NCBI RefSeq assembly: GCF_009193215.1
Contig: NZ_VYVA01000003.1
Coordinates: 186,001-250,000 of the forward strand
DNA from: Flavicella marina
GTDB taxonomy: Bacteria; Bacteroidota; Bacteroidia; Flavobacteriales; Flavobacteriaceae
Direction: 5' to 3'
DNA: 64,000 nt
Below, piece by piece: positions 1-8,817 of the stretch. Below the pieces are notes generated by a model. That model saw only the letters and a list, made by a program, of their open reading frames with translations. It had not been told where the DNA came from and did no database searches. A program made the position numbers and the translations under genes. Every line of letters starts with the position of its first letter. Position 1 is the stretch's first letter.

Positions 1-2
1 AT

Positions 3-566
3 AACATAAAAGGAACTCGGAAAATTAAATTTTCTGTTGTTCGGTATGGTAATGTGATGGGTTCCAACGGTTCTGTAATGCCATTTTTTCTTAAAAAGAA
101 GAAAAACTGTGAGGAGTTTCTTCCAATAACAGATGAAAAAATGACAAGATTCAATATATCCCTTGAAGATGGTTGTGCGATGGTCTTTTATGCTATAGAA
201 AAAGCATGGGGAGGCGAGGTGTTCGTCCCTAAAATTCCTTCATATAGAATTCCAGATGTTGCAAAAGCCATTGCACCTGAAATGAAGCAGAAGGTAATAG
301 GTATTAGACCTGGAGAGAAGTTACATGAAGAAATGATCACTGCATCCGACTCTTATAATACTGTTGATTTAGGTAAATACTATGCAATTTTACCTCAAAA
401 GTCACCATATTCTCAATATACAAAAGAGGATTATAAAAGGGAGTTTAAGGGTGTTGATGTCCCTGAGGGATTTTCATATGATTCTGGAAATAACACTGAT
501 TGGGAATCGGTTGAATCCCTCAGACAATTAGTTATTGATCATGTAGATGCCAATTTTAAAGTGTAG
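3..566 (+). CDS. pseB: UDP-N-acetylglucosamine 4,6-dehydratase (inverting), C-terminal part
   Basis: This is the end of a gene that enters from the left edge; the frame is open from base 3, so the GTG/ATG at 54/57 is not the true start. The visible 187 residues begin with VVRYGNVMGSNGSVMPFF, typical of PseB/FlaA1-type short-chain dehydrogenases, and include MTRFNISLEDG and GIRPGEKLHEEM, both family signatures. PseB removes water from UDP-GlcNAc to give a 4-keto-6-deoxy-L-arabino sugar, the first step to pseudaminic acid. The catalytic N-terminal half lies outside the window. It is followed 3 bases later by the CMP-sugar synthase gene, which supports a nonulosonic-acid operon. A related 6-deoxy sugar pathway cannot be excluded. 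Confidence 0.88.
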   Translation, partial: NIKGTRKIKFSVVRYGNVMGSNGSVMPFFLKKKKNCEEFLPITDEKMTRFNISLEDGCAMVFYAIEKAWGGEVFVPKIPSYRIPDVAKAIAPEMKQKVIGIRPGEKLHEEMITASDSYNTVDLGKYYAILPQKSPYSQYTKEDYKREFKGVDVPEGFSYDSGNNTDWESVESLRQLVIDHVDANFKV

Positions 567-569
567 CTT

Positions 570-1262
570 ATGTCTAAAATTGCAATTATACCTGCTAGGG
601 GTGGCAGCAAACGTATTCCTAGGAAAAATATTAAGTCTTTTCTGGGAAAGCCAATTATTGCTTATTCGATAGAAAGTGCTATTAAGTGTGGATTATTTGA
701 TGAAGTTATGGTGTCTACCGACGATAAAGAGATTGCTAGGGTTGCTCGTGAATATGGCGCCGTAGTTCCGTTTTTTAGAACGGTAAAAAATTCAAATGAT
801 TTTGCCACAACAGTTGATGTTATTGCTGAAGTTATAACTGAATATAAAAACATAGGAAAAGAGTTTTGTTATGCATGTTGTATTTATCCGTGTGCCCCAT
901 TTGTAACTGATATAAGGTTACAAGAAAGTTTTTCTAAATTAGAAAAACACAATTATGACTGTGTATTCCCAATAGTACGTTTCAGTTTTCCTATTCAAAG
1001 AGCTGTGAAGATTAATACTAACGGAATGATTGAAATGTTCGAACCAAGATATATGCAAACTCGCTCGCAGGACTTGGAATCTTCGTTTCATGATGTTGGC
1101 CAGTTTTATTTTTTTAAAGTAGATAAAATTATTGAAGCGGAAAAGTTATGGACAAATAACACTAGTTTTATTGAGTTGACACAATTAGAATCTCAAGATA
1201 TTGACCATATTTCTGATTGGGAATTAGCAGAAATGAAGTATAAAATATTACAAGAAAAATGA
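570..1262 (+). CDS. pseF: CMP-nonulosonate (pseudaminic acid) cytidylyltransferase
   Basis: A 230-residue NeuA/PseF-family enzyme that activates a nine-carbon acid sugar with CTP. The N-terminal nucleotide-binding motif IPARGGSKRIPRKN spans residues 7-20, and HDVGQFYFF near residue 175 resembles the PseF-type motif rather than the NeuA one. The length is normal for single-domain PseF. It sits between pseB and a reductase gene, and its last four bases (ATGA) overlap the next start, so the genes are probably cotranslated. The exact sugar (pseudaminic acid or a variant) is inferred from pseB alone. Confidence 0.85.
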   Translation: MSKIAIIPARGGSKRIPRKNIKSFLGKPIIAYSIESAIKCGLFDEVMVSTDDKEIARVAREYGAVVPFFRTVKNSNDFATTVDVIAEVITEYKNIGKEFCYACCIYPCAPFVTDIRLQESFSKLEKHNYDCVFPIVRFSFPIQRAVKINTNGMIEMFEPRYMQTRSQDLESSFHDVGQFYFFKVDKIIEAEKLWTNNTSFIELTQLESQDIDHISDWELAEMKYKILQEK

Positions 1263-2140
1263 GAATTTTGGTTACTGGTGCCTCAGGTATGCTCGGTGCT
1301 ACTTTAGTTAAGTCGTTATCTAAGAAATTCGATGTTTATGGAACAGGAAATTCCGAATATAAAGATTGTCCTGTAGCATATATGCAATTTGATTTATCTT
1401 CGGATTCTTTTGAAGAGCTTATTTCATGGAGTAAACCGAAAGTAATTATTCATTCAGCAGCTTTAACTAATGGGAACTATTGTAATGATAATCCATTGGA
1501 AGCTTATAATATTAATGCTGTGTCTATTAGGAAACTTATGAACGCGACCGATGGTGATGTAGAGATAATCTATATATCAACGGATGCAGTTTTTCCTTCT
1601 AAATTGAATTTAGCTAAAGAGAAAGACATTGTTTGTCCTGAAAATGTTTATGGTAAATCTAAGGAGTTGGGAGAGTTTTTTTTGTTAAACTCGGAGCGAA
1701 AGTTTAGCATTATTCGGACTACGATTGTAGGATTAAATGAAAATACATCCAAATCAGGTTTTGTTGAATGGATTGTTAATTCATCAATAAAAAATGAAAC
1801 TATTGGGTTGTTTGATGATGTAATATTTACTCCCATTTCTATTTGGGATTTAGCTATGGAACTCGAATTCTTAATAGAAAACAACTTAGTTGATTCTAAG
1901 GTGTTGCATATCGCAGGTCAGCAATGTTGTACTAAATATGAATTTGGAATTAATTTGTTAGAGTCTCTTAATATTTCTACAAATTATGTGAAAAAAGCAA
2001 CAATTTCTTCTTTTACAGAAAGAGCAAAGCGCTGTGCAGATCAAAGTTTGAATGTTAGTAATTACGAAAAATTATTTGGTAGAGCATTACCAACTTTAGA
2101 AAAAACAATTCAATCTATAAAAGATAATTATTATGAATAG
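1259..2140 (+). CDS. RmlD-family NAD(P)-dependent sugar reductase
   Basis: A 293-residue extended short-chain dehydrogenase. The Rossmann motif TGASGMLG is at residues 6-13, the STDAVF strand follows mid-protein, and YGKSKELGE supplies the Tyr-x3-Lys pair. It resembles dTDP-4-dehydrorhamnose reductase (RmlD), but a better RmlD candidate sits in the rml operon at 10242. Its place between the CMP-sugar synthase and NeuB-family genes suggests a keto-group reduction in a nonulosonic-acid variant; the standard pseudaminic route does not need this step. The ATGA overlap with the previous gene and 8-base overlap with the next one indicate tight coupling. The substrate is unknown. Confidence 0.7.
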   Translation: MRILVTGASGMLGATLVKSLSKKFDVYGTGNSEYKDCPVAYMQFDLSSDSFEELISWSKPKVIIHSAALTNGNYCNDNPLEAYNINAVSIRKLMNATDGDVEIIYISTDAVFPSKLNLAKEKDIVCPENVYGKSKELGEFFLLNSERKFSIIRTTIVGLNENTSKSGFVEWIVNSSIKNETIGLFDDVIFTPISIWDLAMELEFLIENNLVDSKVLHIAGQQCCTKYEFGINLLESLNISTNYVKKATISSFTERAKRCADQSLNVSNYEKLFGRALPTLEKTIQSIKDNYYE

Positions 2141-3194
2141 TATAGAACTCGGAAGTAGAATAATTGATGATAACTCTTTATATTTTATCGCAGATATAGG
2201 AGCTAATCATAACGGATCATTAGAGAAGGCTATAGAGTTAATTAAATTAGCCAAAGAGTCGGGAGCAGATGCAGCAAAGTTTCAGAACTTTCAAGCTAAT
2301 AAAATTGTGAGTAAAATTGGTTTTGATAAACTCAAAGGGAAGTTGTCTCATCAGTCTGATTGGAAGAAATCTGTTTTTGAGGTTTATGAAGATGCTAGCA
2401 TTTCTAAAGATTGGACAGGGATATTGAAAGATGAGTGTAATAAGGTTGGTATCGATTATTTTACAAGCGCATATGATTTTGAATCTGTTGATTTAGTGGA
2501 TCCGTTTGTAGACATGTATAAGATTGGATCGGGTGATATTTCATGGTTGGAAATTATTGAGTATACACTAAGTAAAAATAAACCCGTTTTGTTGGCTACT
2601 GGTGCTTGTTCAGATGAAGATGTTAAAAGAGTAATGGAAATGGCGATGGATAAAACCGATAAACTTGTTTTAATGCAATGTAATACAAATTATACGGGGT
2701 CAGATGATAATTATAAATATTGTAATCTAAATGTATTGAAAAAGTATGCAGCTGATTATCCAAATGTTGTTTTAGGTTTATCCGATCATACATCTGGCCA
2801 TGCCACAACTTTAGGCGCAATTACTTTGGGAGCAAGAGTAATTGAGAAGCATTTCACGGATAATAATGATCAAGTAGGACCTGATCATGGATTTGCAATG
2901 AATCCGAATTCATGGAGAGATATGGTTGATAGATCATATGAATTACTTAGCGCCCTTGGAGATGGTGTTAAAAGAATAGAAAAAAATGAAGTTCAATCTC
3001 AACTAGTCCAAAGAAGGTGTTTAAGGGTGAAAAATGATTTAAAAAAAGGACATGTATTAAAGGAAGAAGATTTTATTGTACTAAGACCTATATCTGATGG
3101 GGGTGTACATCCGTACGAAAAGAAATTTTTTTTAGGAAAAGAATTGCTCGAGGATATTGACGCTGGTGAACATTTAACAAAAAAAATGATATAA
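2133..3194 (+). CDS. NeuB-family nonulosonic acid synthase (PseI/LegI-like)
   Basis: A 353-residue enzyme expected to condense phosphoenolpyruvate with a six-carbon amino sugar to form a nine-carbon acid. The N-terminal barrel starts with FIADIGANHNGSLEKA (residues 18-33), the NeuB signature; DYFTSAYDFESVD, YKIGSGD, LLATGACS and GLSDHTSGH follow the expected strand order. A C-terminal SAF (antifreeze-like) domain starts near RRCLRVKNDLKKG. The size matches full-length NeuB/PseI proteins. Sequence inspection alone does not separate PseI, LegI and NeuB; pseB upstream favours a pseudaminic-type product. Confidence 0.8.
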   Translation: MNSIELGSRIIDDNSLYFIADIGANHNGSLEKAIELIKLAKESGADAAKFQNFQANKIVSKIGFDKLKGKLSHQSDWKKSVFEVYEDASISKDWTGILKDECNKVGIDYFTSAYDFESVDLVDPFVDMYKIGSGDISWLEIIEYTLSKNKPVLLATGACSDEDVKRVMEMAMDKTDKLVLMQCNTNYTGSDDNYKYCNLNVLKKYAADYPNVVLGLSDHTSGHATTLGAITLGARVIEKHFTDNNDQVGPDHGFAMNPNSWRDMVDRSYELLSALGDGVKRIEKNEVQSQLVQRRCLRVKNDLKKGHVLKEEDFIVLRPISDGGVHPYEKKFFLGKELLEDIDAGEHLTKKMI

Positions 3195-3201
3195 ATTTGT
3201 T

Positions 3202-3732
3202 ATGATAAAAGGAAATATAGTAGGTTTAAGAGCTGTTGAAAAAGAAGATCTCTCTTTGTTTAGAGATTGGCGTAATTTAGAAAGTTTTAGAAAACACTTT
3301 AGAGAAGTTAGGGAATTGTCTCTTGCAGATCAAGAAGCTTGGTTTGATAGTTTACAAAAAACAAGACATATAAACTTTATGTTCACAATTGTTGACCTAG
3401 AAACTAATAAACCAATTGGAGCAGCGGGAATTTTGTACGTGAATTGGATAAATAGGTCTGGTGATTTTTCTTTTTATATTGGTGAAAATGAGGTTTATGT
3501 TGATGATAAAGATTTGTCAAAGGAAGCAGCTTCTTTATTGATTGATTATGGATTTAATAATTTAAATTTGAATAAAATTTGGATGGAGTTATATGAATTC
3601 GATTCAAAAAAAATTCAATTTTTTAAAGAGTTAAACTTTCAAGTAGATGGAAAGCTTAGAGCGAATTGTTTTGAAGATGGTAAATATTGGGATTCTATTA
3701 TTATTTCTTTGTTGAAAGATGATTGTACCTGA
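3202..3732 (+). CDS. GNAT N-acetyltransferase, PseH-like candidate
   Basis: A 176-residue GNAT-fold acetyltransferase of the RimJ/RimL-like kind. The N-terminus (GLRAVEKEDLSLFRDWRN) matches the usual start of this family, and the C-terminal half carries the pattern LIDYGFNNLNLNKIWMELYEFD seen in acetyltransferase_3 domains (two shorter stretches: LIDYGFNNLN and KIWMELYEFD). It starts 7 bases after the NeuB-family gene and closes the nonulosonate group, so a role in N-acetylating the 4-amino sugar intermediate (the PseH step) is plausible. Other GNAT substrates remain possible. Confidence 0.65.
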   Translation: MIKGNIVGLRAVEKEDLSLFRDWRNLESFRKHFREVRELSLADQEAWFDSLQKTRHINFMFTIVDLETNKPIGAAGILYVNWINRSGDFSFYIGENEVYVDDKDLSKEAASLLIDYGFNNLNLNKIWMELYEFDSKKIQFFKELNFQVDGKLRANCFEDGKYWDSIIISLLKDDCT

Positions 3733-3849
3733 GTTTTTTATTTACATTGTTTATAGAAAAAATAGCTGTGTTTTTCACATTAGTTGAGCTGTCTTTTTTG
3801 TGTAAACAGTTAAAGATGTTTAAACTGAGAAAATAAATAGATTTTTTTA

Positions 3850-5298
3850 ATGGGTATATTTAAACAAATATTAAACTCTCAAATAACGCATTTTATTGGG
3901 GTGAAATATTTAACATTCGGTATTCAATTTGTGAATTCATTGTTGATAGCAAAATATTTAGGAGTTTTTTATTTTGGGATTTATAGTTTCTTAATATTGT
4001 TGAATCAGTATTTAACTTATTTAGGTATGATACCTTCTTATTCTTTAAATGCTATTTTGTCAACAAAGAAAAAATCCTTGTACTACTCAAAAAGATTATG
4101 GCATAATACCCTATTGTTAACATTAATTCTATGTTTTTTAGTCTCTATGATTGGTGTTCTTTTAGTTTCAATTTATCCAACTATTTTTGCTAAATATCAA
4201 TTCTATGATTATTTTGCATTTGTTTTTCTTATTTTTTCAGTTTCAGCATTTAACAATGTTTTTACTAATCTATACAGAACTTATGGAGAGTTAAATAAGA
4301 TTAATTTTAATCAATTTATTGTTCCTTTTTTTCAACTGGTGGTTTTAATATTATTTAATACTCAAAGTTTAATATATTTTTTGTTGTTGGCTATGGTGAT
4401 AGGTAATATATGTTCATTGATATTGTTTTTAAATAACTCACCGATCTCACTTGGATTTGGTTTCAAAGGATCAATAATGAAAGAAATATTAACTAGGGGT
4501 GGGCATTTGTTGATGTATAATGTTAGTTTTTACCTTTTGTTATTGTCTTCGAGAACAATTGTGTCAATTGAGTTTTCACCTGAGAAACTAGGTTTTTATT
4601 CTTTAGCAGTAAGTTTGTCTAGCGCAGTATTTATGGTTGTTGGGTCGGTTTCATTTTTGGTATACCCTAAATTATTGAATAAGTTTTATGCGAATGATTC
4701 AAGTGATACAAAAAAAGTGTTGGTAAAAATTAGAGAGTTATATATTGCAAGTTGTTTTTTATTGACATATATGGGCTTCTTATTGGTACCGATATTAATT
4801 GTATTTATACCGAAATATTCAATGGCAATGACTCCTTTTAAAATACTTCTTTTTACTCAGTTAATATTTAATAATAGTTTTGGTTATAGTGTTTTACTAG
4901 TTGCAAAGAAAAAAGAAAAGATAATGACTAAGATTTGTCTTTATTCGGTTGTTATAATAGTAGGGCTATCGATTTTGTTTGCTAAATTGGGTTTTTCGAT
5001 TAATTTAATAGCGGTTTCAGTATTGGTTGGTTTTACATATTATGTGTTTAAGTTAACAAAAGTTGGTATGAAAGAATTTAATTATAAAGTTACATATCAT
5101 GATGTTTACAAAGAGTTATTCCCACGAAACTTTTTAATTCCCCTGGTGTTTATTTTAATTAGTTTAATAATTGAGAATGATTTTATTTTCATAGTTCTTA
5201 GTTTTTTGTTTTTTATTTTTTTAAACAAAAAACGTATCATTCAAATTATTATTCACCTTCAAGAGCTTGTTTCAAACAATAATAGTTTAAAATTTTAA
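3850..5298 (+). CDS. Wzx-type oligosaccharide flippase (module 1)
   Basis: A 482-residue integral membrane protein of the polysaccharide transporter (PST/MOP) superfamily. About twelve hydrophobic helices run from residue 12 onward, and FLGVFYFGIYSFL-like residues after helix 1 (KYLGVFYFGIYSFL) are the usual Wzx N-terminal pattern. It should move undecaprenyl-diphosphate-linked repeat units across the inner membrane. It opens the first polymer module and is followed 7 bases later by the sialyltransferase-like gene. The gene is visibly more AT-rich than the sugar-nucleotide genes, as is usual for serotype-specific flippases. The substrate is unknown. Confidence 0.8.
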   Translation: MGIFKQILNSQITHFIGVKYLTFGIQFVNSLLIAKYLGVFYFGIYSFLILLNQYLTYLGMIPSYSLNAILSTKKKSLYYSKRLWHNTLLLTLILCFLVSMIGVLLVSIYPTIFAKYQFYDYFAFVFLIFSVSAFNNVFTNLYRTYGELNKINFNQFIVPFFQLVVLILFNTQSLIYFLLLAMVIGNICSLILFLNNSPISLGFGFKGSIMKEILTRGGHLLMYNVSFYLLLLSSRTIVSIEFSPEKLGFYSLAVSLSSAVFMVVGSVSFLVYPKLLNKFYANDSSDTKKVLVKIRELYIASCFLLTYMGFLLVPILIVFIPKYSMAMTPFKILLFTQLIFNNSFGYSVLLVAKKKEKIMTKICLYSVVIIVGLSILFAKLGFSINLIAVSVLVGFTYYVFKLTKVGMKEFNYKVTYHDVYKELFPRNFLIPLVFILISLIIENDFIFIVLSFLFFIFLNKKRIIQIIIHLQELVSNNNSLKF

Positions 5299-5305
5299 GG
5301 TATTG

Positions 5306-6244
5306 ATGGAAGTTAAGAGTAAGTCTGCATATATTATCTCAAAGCCTTTGCAATATATTAATGCAACGAATATCATTGATGATTGCTACAAAGATTGCTA
5401 TATAATTGATTCTTTTTCCGATTCATTTTCTTTTTATAATCATATAAAATCAAAATCTAGCATATGGTCAAATGTATTATTTAGGAAGAATAGATATTTT
5501 GCATTGTTTACGGTTATAAAGAGACAGAAAAGTTACGTGAAACTTTTTTTAGACTCGGATTTTGGTATTCTATACTATATAATGTTTTGGTTTTTAACTA
5601 AGAGAATTAAGATATATACTTATGAAGAGGGTTACGGATCGTATAGGTACATTAATGACCGATCTTCAATAGTTTCCGAAATTAAATATTTTATTTATTC
5701 AAAATTAGGTTGTGAAAATTGGATCGGAGGAAATTATTTTACCCAAGGAGCGTATTTATATTATCCTAGTCTTTTTAAAGAGTTAATTGATGTGCCTGAA
5801 AATTACCAGGTTTTAACGTTTAGACAGACTTTTCAGAGACATATGCAAGAATTAACCGATATCAAGTTTTTGATGAGTTTTAATAATTTCGATTTTTCTC
5901 AAGAGCGAGTGTTATTATATCTTACATCTCATAAGATAAACAATAAAATTAATGAGGTCATCAAACAATATCCTAAATATATTAAGATAATAAAGCCTCA
6001 TCCACATATAGATGAACAAGATAATATGTTTGATGTTTTTGATATTAAAATAAAAAGTTGTATTCCGGCTGAAATTGTTATTAACGAGTTGTTAAATAAT
6101 GGGAAGAAACTTTTAATTATTCATGAAAATAGTTCCTCTTTATTGTCTTTTACATCAACGGACATTCAGGAAATAAATATTGCAAATCCTATATCAAATG
6201 TATACGAATCCTTGATTGGTTTAATTAGAAAATCTTATAAATGA
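5306..6244 (+). CDS. GT52-like putative sialyl/nonulosonate transferase
   Basis: A 312-residue protein; the ATG at 5306 is preferred over an in-frame TTG at 5303. I see the layout of bacterial sialyltransferases: an N-terminal YIISKPLQYINA segment (GT52 members often start with a TPLQ-like motif), an acidic EEG motif at residues 107-109 (YTYEEGYGSYR), an HP motif at 232-233 (IKPHPHI), and a Ser-rich ENSSS motif at 274-278. In studied bacterial sialyltransferases the D/E-D/E-G, HP and S/T motifs bind acceptor and CMP-sugar. Position beside a nonulosonate pathway and a Wzx/Wzy pair fits a transferase using that CMP-sugar. Overall similarity is weak, so the call rests on motifs and context. Confidence 0.6.
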   Translation: MEVKSKSAYIISKPLQYINATNIIDDCYKDCYIIDSFSDSFSFYNHIKSKSSIWSNVLFRKNRYFALFTVIKRQKSYVKLFLDSDFGILYYIMFWFLTKRIKIYTYEEGYGSYRYINDRSSIVSEIKYFIYSKLGCENWIGGNYFTQGAYLYYPSLFKELIDVPENYQVLTFRQTFQRHMQELTDIKFLMSFNNFDFSQERVLLYLTSHKINNKINEVIKQYPKYIKIIKPHPHIDEQDNMFDVFDIKIKSCIPAEIVINELLNNGKKLLIIHENSSSLLSFTSTDIQEINIANPISNVYESLIGLIRKSYK

Positions 6245-7593
6245 AAATAACTTTTGGTTTCATTTTAGGGTTGTTAACATTTGGTTTATCCTTGTATGCA
6301 ATTCTTTTAGATGTTAAGATATATAACTGGTATATAGCGGTTCATTTAATTATTATTGGAGTAAGTTCATTTTCACTTTTTGCCTATGATAATCGACCTT
6401 TCTCTCTTTTCAAAATGTATCATATTTTTAATTTATTTTTTATTGGTATTGCACCTGTTTTACAATATTTGGAACATTCCAGGTTTGTTGGCGAACCGGA
6501 AATACCATATAGATATAAACTTATCACTTCTATTGTTTTTTTGATAAGTACGTTAATTTATAATTCTCTTTACTATTATGTAGATAATAGATTTTCAATT
6601 AGATATATATCATTTATTAACCGTAGGTTTAAGACTACAAATTTCGTTAACAATTATTTTTCGATTTTTACGCAAATAACGATGTTTTTGCTCTCAGTTC
6701 TATGTTTTTATATGATTTTTATGGTTAATAAATTCAATTTGTTTAGCATGTTGTTTAGGGGTGGTGTATTTACGGATAAAATTGAAGTTGCAAAATCATT
6801 ATCTCTTTTAATAGATAAATTTTTTAGACCATTATCATTAGTTCTTTTTGTTATTTCTTGTATGTATAATCGAAAGTCCTGGGTTTTTAATGTTGTTCTT
6901 TTTATACTTTTTTTTGTTACTGCTTTTCCTTTGGGGTTAGGAAGGAATGCTGCGGCAGGTTTTTATTTACCCTTACTTCTCTTATTTGTACCGATATTTA
7001 AAAGGAAGCATTTTTTCGCTGCAATGATGATTTTTGGTTTACTTGTTGTTTTTCCATTTTTAGATTCTTTTAGAAATTTTGGAAATAATACAGAGGTTGA
7101 GTTAGGTTTGAATTTTGAGATGTTTACGGATCTACATTTCGATGCTTATATAACTTTGTCAAGAGTTATTTATCACGATATAATAACTTATGGTTACCAA
7201 TTACTTGGAGTTTTTCTTTTTTTCGTGCCGAGATCTATTTGGCCATCGAAACCTTTAAGTAGTGGCCAGTTTCATGCGCAAGAATTAGGATTAACCTATG
7301 ATAATTTGGCGTGTACCTATTTGGCTGAAGGTTATATTAATTTTGGGTATTTTGGTGTATTATTTTTTATTCTTTTTTTAGGGTATTTTACTGCAGTAAT
7401 TGATAAGTTTTATTGGATTCATGAATCCGAAAAATCTTATTTCAATGTGTTGTATATGTTGGTTTTAGGTATGTTTTTGTTTGTTTTAAGAGGAGATTTA
7501 ATGAATGGATATGCTTATACTTTTGGATTGATTTTCACAAGTATCTTTGCTTATAAATTAGTAGTTTTTGTGTCTAAAATTAAAGTCCAATAA
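6241..7593 (+). CDS. Wzy-type O-antigen/oligosaccharide repeat-unit polymerase (module 1)
   Basis: A 450-residue, very hydrophobic protein with about eleven to twelve predicted membrane helices and a long periplasmic loop containing FVPRSIWPSKPLSSGQFHA near residue 325-343. The motif PRSIWPSKP is common in the oligosaccharide repeat unit polymerase group of Wzy proteins. It should join undecaprenyl-linked repeat units in the periplasm. The start overlaps the previous stop by four bases (ATGA). Wzy proteins are poorly conserved, so the call uses topology, this loop and the Wzx/glycosyltransferase context. Confidence 0.75.
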   Translation: MKITFGFILGLLTFGLSLYAILLDVKIYNWYIAVHLIIIGVSSFSLFAYDNRPFSLFKMYHIFNLFFIGIAPVLQYLEHSRFVGEPEIPYRYKLITSIVFLISTLIYNSLYYYVDNRFSIRYISFINRRFKTTNFVNNYFSIFTQITMFLLSVLCFYMIFMVNKFNLFSMLFRGGVFTDKIEVAKSLSLLIDKFFRPLSLVLFVISCMYNRKSWVFNVVLFILFFVTAFPLGLGRNAAAGFYLPLLLLFVPIFKRKHFFAAMMIFGLLVVFPFLDSFRNFGNNTEVELGLNFEMFTDLHFDAYITLSRVIYHDIITYGYQLLGVFLFFVPRSIWPSKPLSSGQFHAQELGLTYDNLACTYLAEGYINFGYFGVLFFILFLGYFTAVIDKFYWIHESEKSYFNVLYMLVLGMFLFVLRGDLMNGYAYTFGLIFTSIFAYKLVVFVSKIKVQ

Positions 7594-7599
7594 TTTTTA

Positions 7600-8817
7600 A
7601 TGAAAATATTACAAATAAATACGTTTATTAACTCAAGATCTACAGGAAAGATAGCAGAAGATATAGGAAAACTTGTTTTGAGTAAGGGATGGGAAAGTTT
7701 TTATGCTTTCGGAAGAGATCCAAGACCTAGTGTTTCGAAAGCTATAAAAATTGGAAATATTATTGATGTTTTTTACCACGGAATTCAATCTTTCCTATTT
7801 GATAAACATGGCTTTGGTTCTAAATCTGCCACCAAAAGATTTATTAAAAAAGTTAAAAAAATTGATCCTGATATTATACATATACATAATATTCATGGTT
7901 ATTATTTGAATATTGAATTGTTTTTTAATTATTTGAAAGCTTCTAATAAGCCAGTAGTCTGGACCTTACATGATTGTTGGTCTTATACTGGACACTGTGC
8001 TTACTATAGCTATATAAATTGTAAAAAATGGGAAACTGAATGTAACAATTGCCCGCAATTAGATAATTACCCTAGAAGTTTTTTTAAAGATAACTCGAAA
8101 GATAATTTTTATAAAAAAAACGAATTATTCAATTCATTGGAAAATCTGACAATTGTACCAGTATCAAAATGGTTGAAGAAAGAATTGCAATATTCGTATC
8201 TGAAAAACCACATTATAAAAATGATTCACAACGGAATTGACTTAAAGTCTTTTTATATAAGAAATGAATGTAAAGTGTTCGATAGGTTCAAGATTTCTTC
8301 TAAGTTTGTAATATTAGGTGTTGCAAATGTTTGGGAGAAAAGAAAAGGACTCGAAGATTTTATTGAATTATCAAAGAAATTACTCGAGGATGAAGTTATA
8401 TTTTTAGTTGGATTAAATGATAAACAATTAAAAAAAATACCAAATAATATAATAGGAATCTCTAATACCAAAAACATTGATGAATTATCCGAAATATACA
8501 GTAATGCGGATGTATTGTTCAATCCTACTTGGGAGGATAATTTTCCAACCATAAATCTTGAGGCTCTGGCAAGTGGTACACCTGTTGTTACATATAGAAC
8601 CGGTGGGAGTGTCGAGTCGATAGATGATAAAACAGGATTTGTGATAGAACAAGGTGATATTTTAGCCGCAGTTGATAAGATTAGACACATAAAACAAGTG
8701 TCAAAATCGGAATATACTCATCATTGTAGGGTAAAGGCAGAAAAATATTATAATAAAGACATCGTTTTCAAGGAGTACATCAGAATTTATGAAGATTTGG
8801 TTAAAATAAAACAATGA
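7600..8817 (+). CDS. Family 4 glycosyltransferase
   Basis: A 405-residue GT-B retaining glycosyltransferase. The C-terminal donor site is clear: NPTWEDNFPTINLEALASG at about residues 308-326 carries the E-x7-E pattern, followed by TPVVTYRTGG. The N-terminal half has IIHIHNIHGYY and a Cys-rich stretch around residues 131-153 (TGHCAYY, NCKKWETECNNC) typical of a subgroup found in exopolysaccharide loci. It probably adds one sugar to the module 1 repeat unit on the cytoplasmic face. It ends with a four-base overlap with the next glycosyltransferase gene. Donor sugar unknown. Confidence 0.8.
   Translation: MKILQINTFINSRSTGKIAEDIGKLVLSKGWESFYAFGRDPRPSVSKAIKIGNIIDVFYHGIQSFLFDKHGFGSKSATKRFIKKVKKIDPDIIHIHNIHGYYLNIELFFNYLKASNKPVVWTLHDCWSYTGHCAYYSYINCKKWETECNNCPQLDNYPRSFFKDNSKDNFYKKNELFNSLENLTIVPVSKWLKKELQYSYLKNHIIKMIHNGIDLKSFYIRNECKVFDRFKISSKFVILGVANVWEKRKGLEDFIELSKKLLEDEVIFLVGLNDKQLKKIPNNIIGISNTKNIDELSEIYSNADVLFNPTWEDNFPTINLEALASGTPVVTYRTGGSVESIDDKTGFVIEQGDILAAVDKIRHIKQVSKSEYTHHCRVKAEKYYNKDIVFKEYIRIYEDLVKIKQ

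Noticed and set aside
1259-2140. Second rmlD for rhamnose
   Set aside because: The complete rmlCDBA set with its own RmlD is at 9663-13069; this protein lacks the late PRP motif and is coupled to nonulosonate genes.
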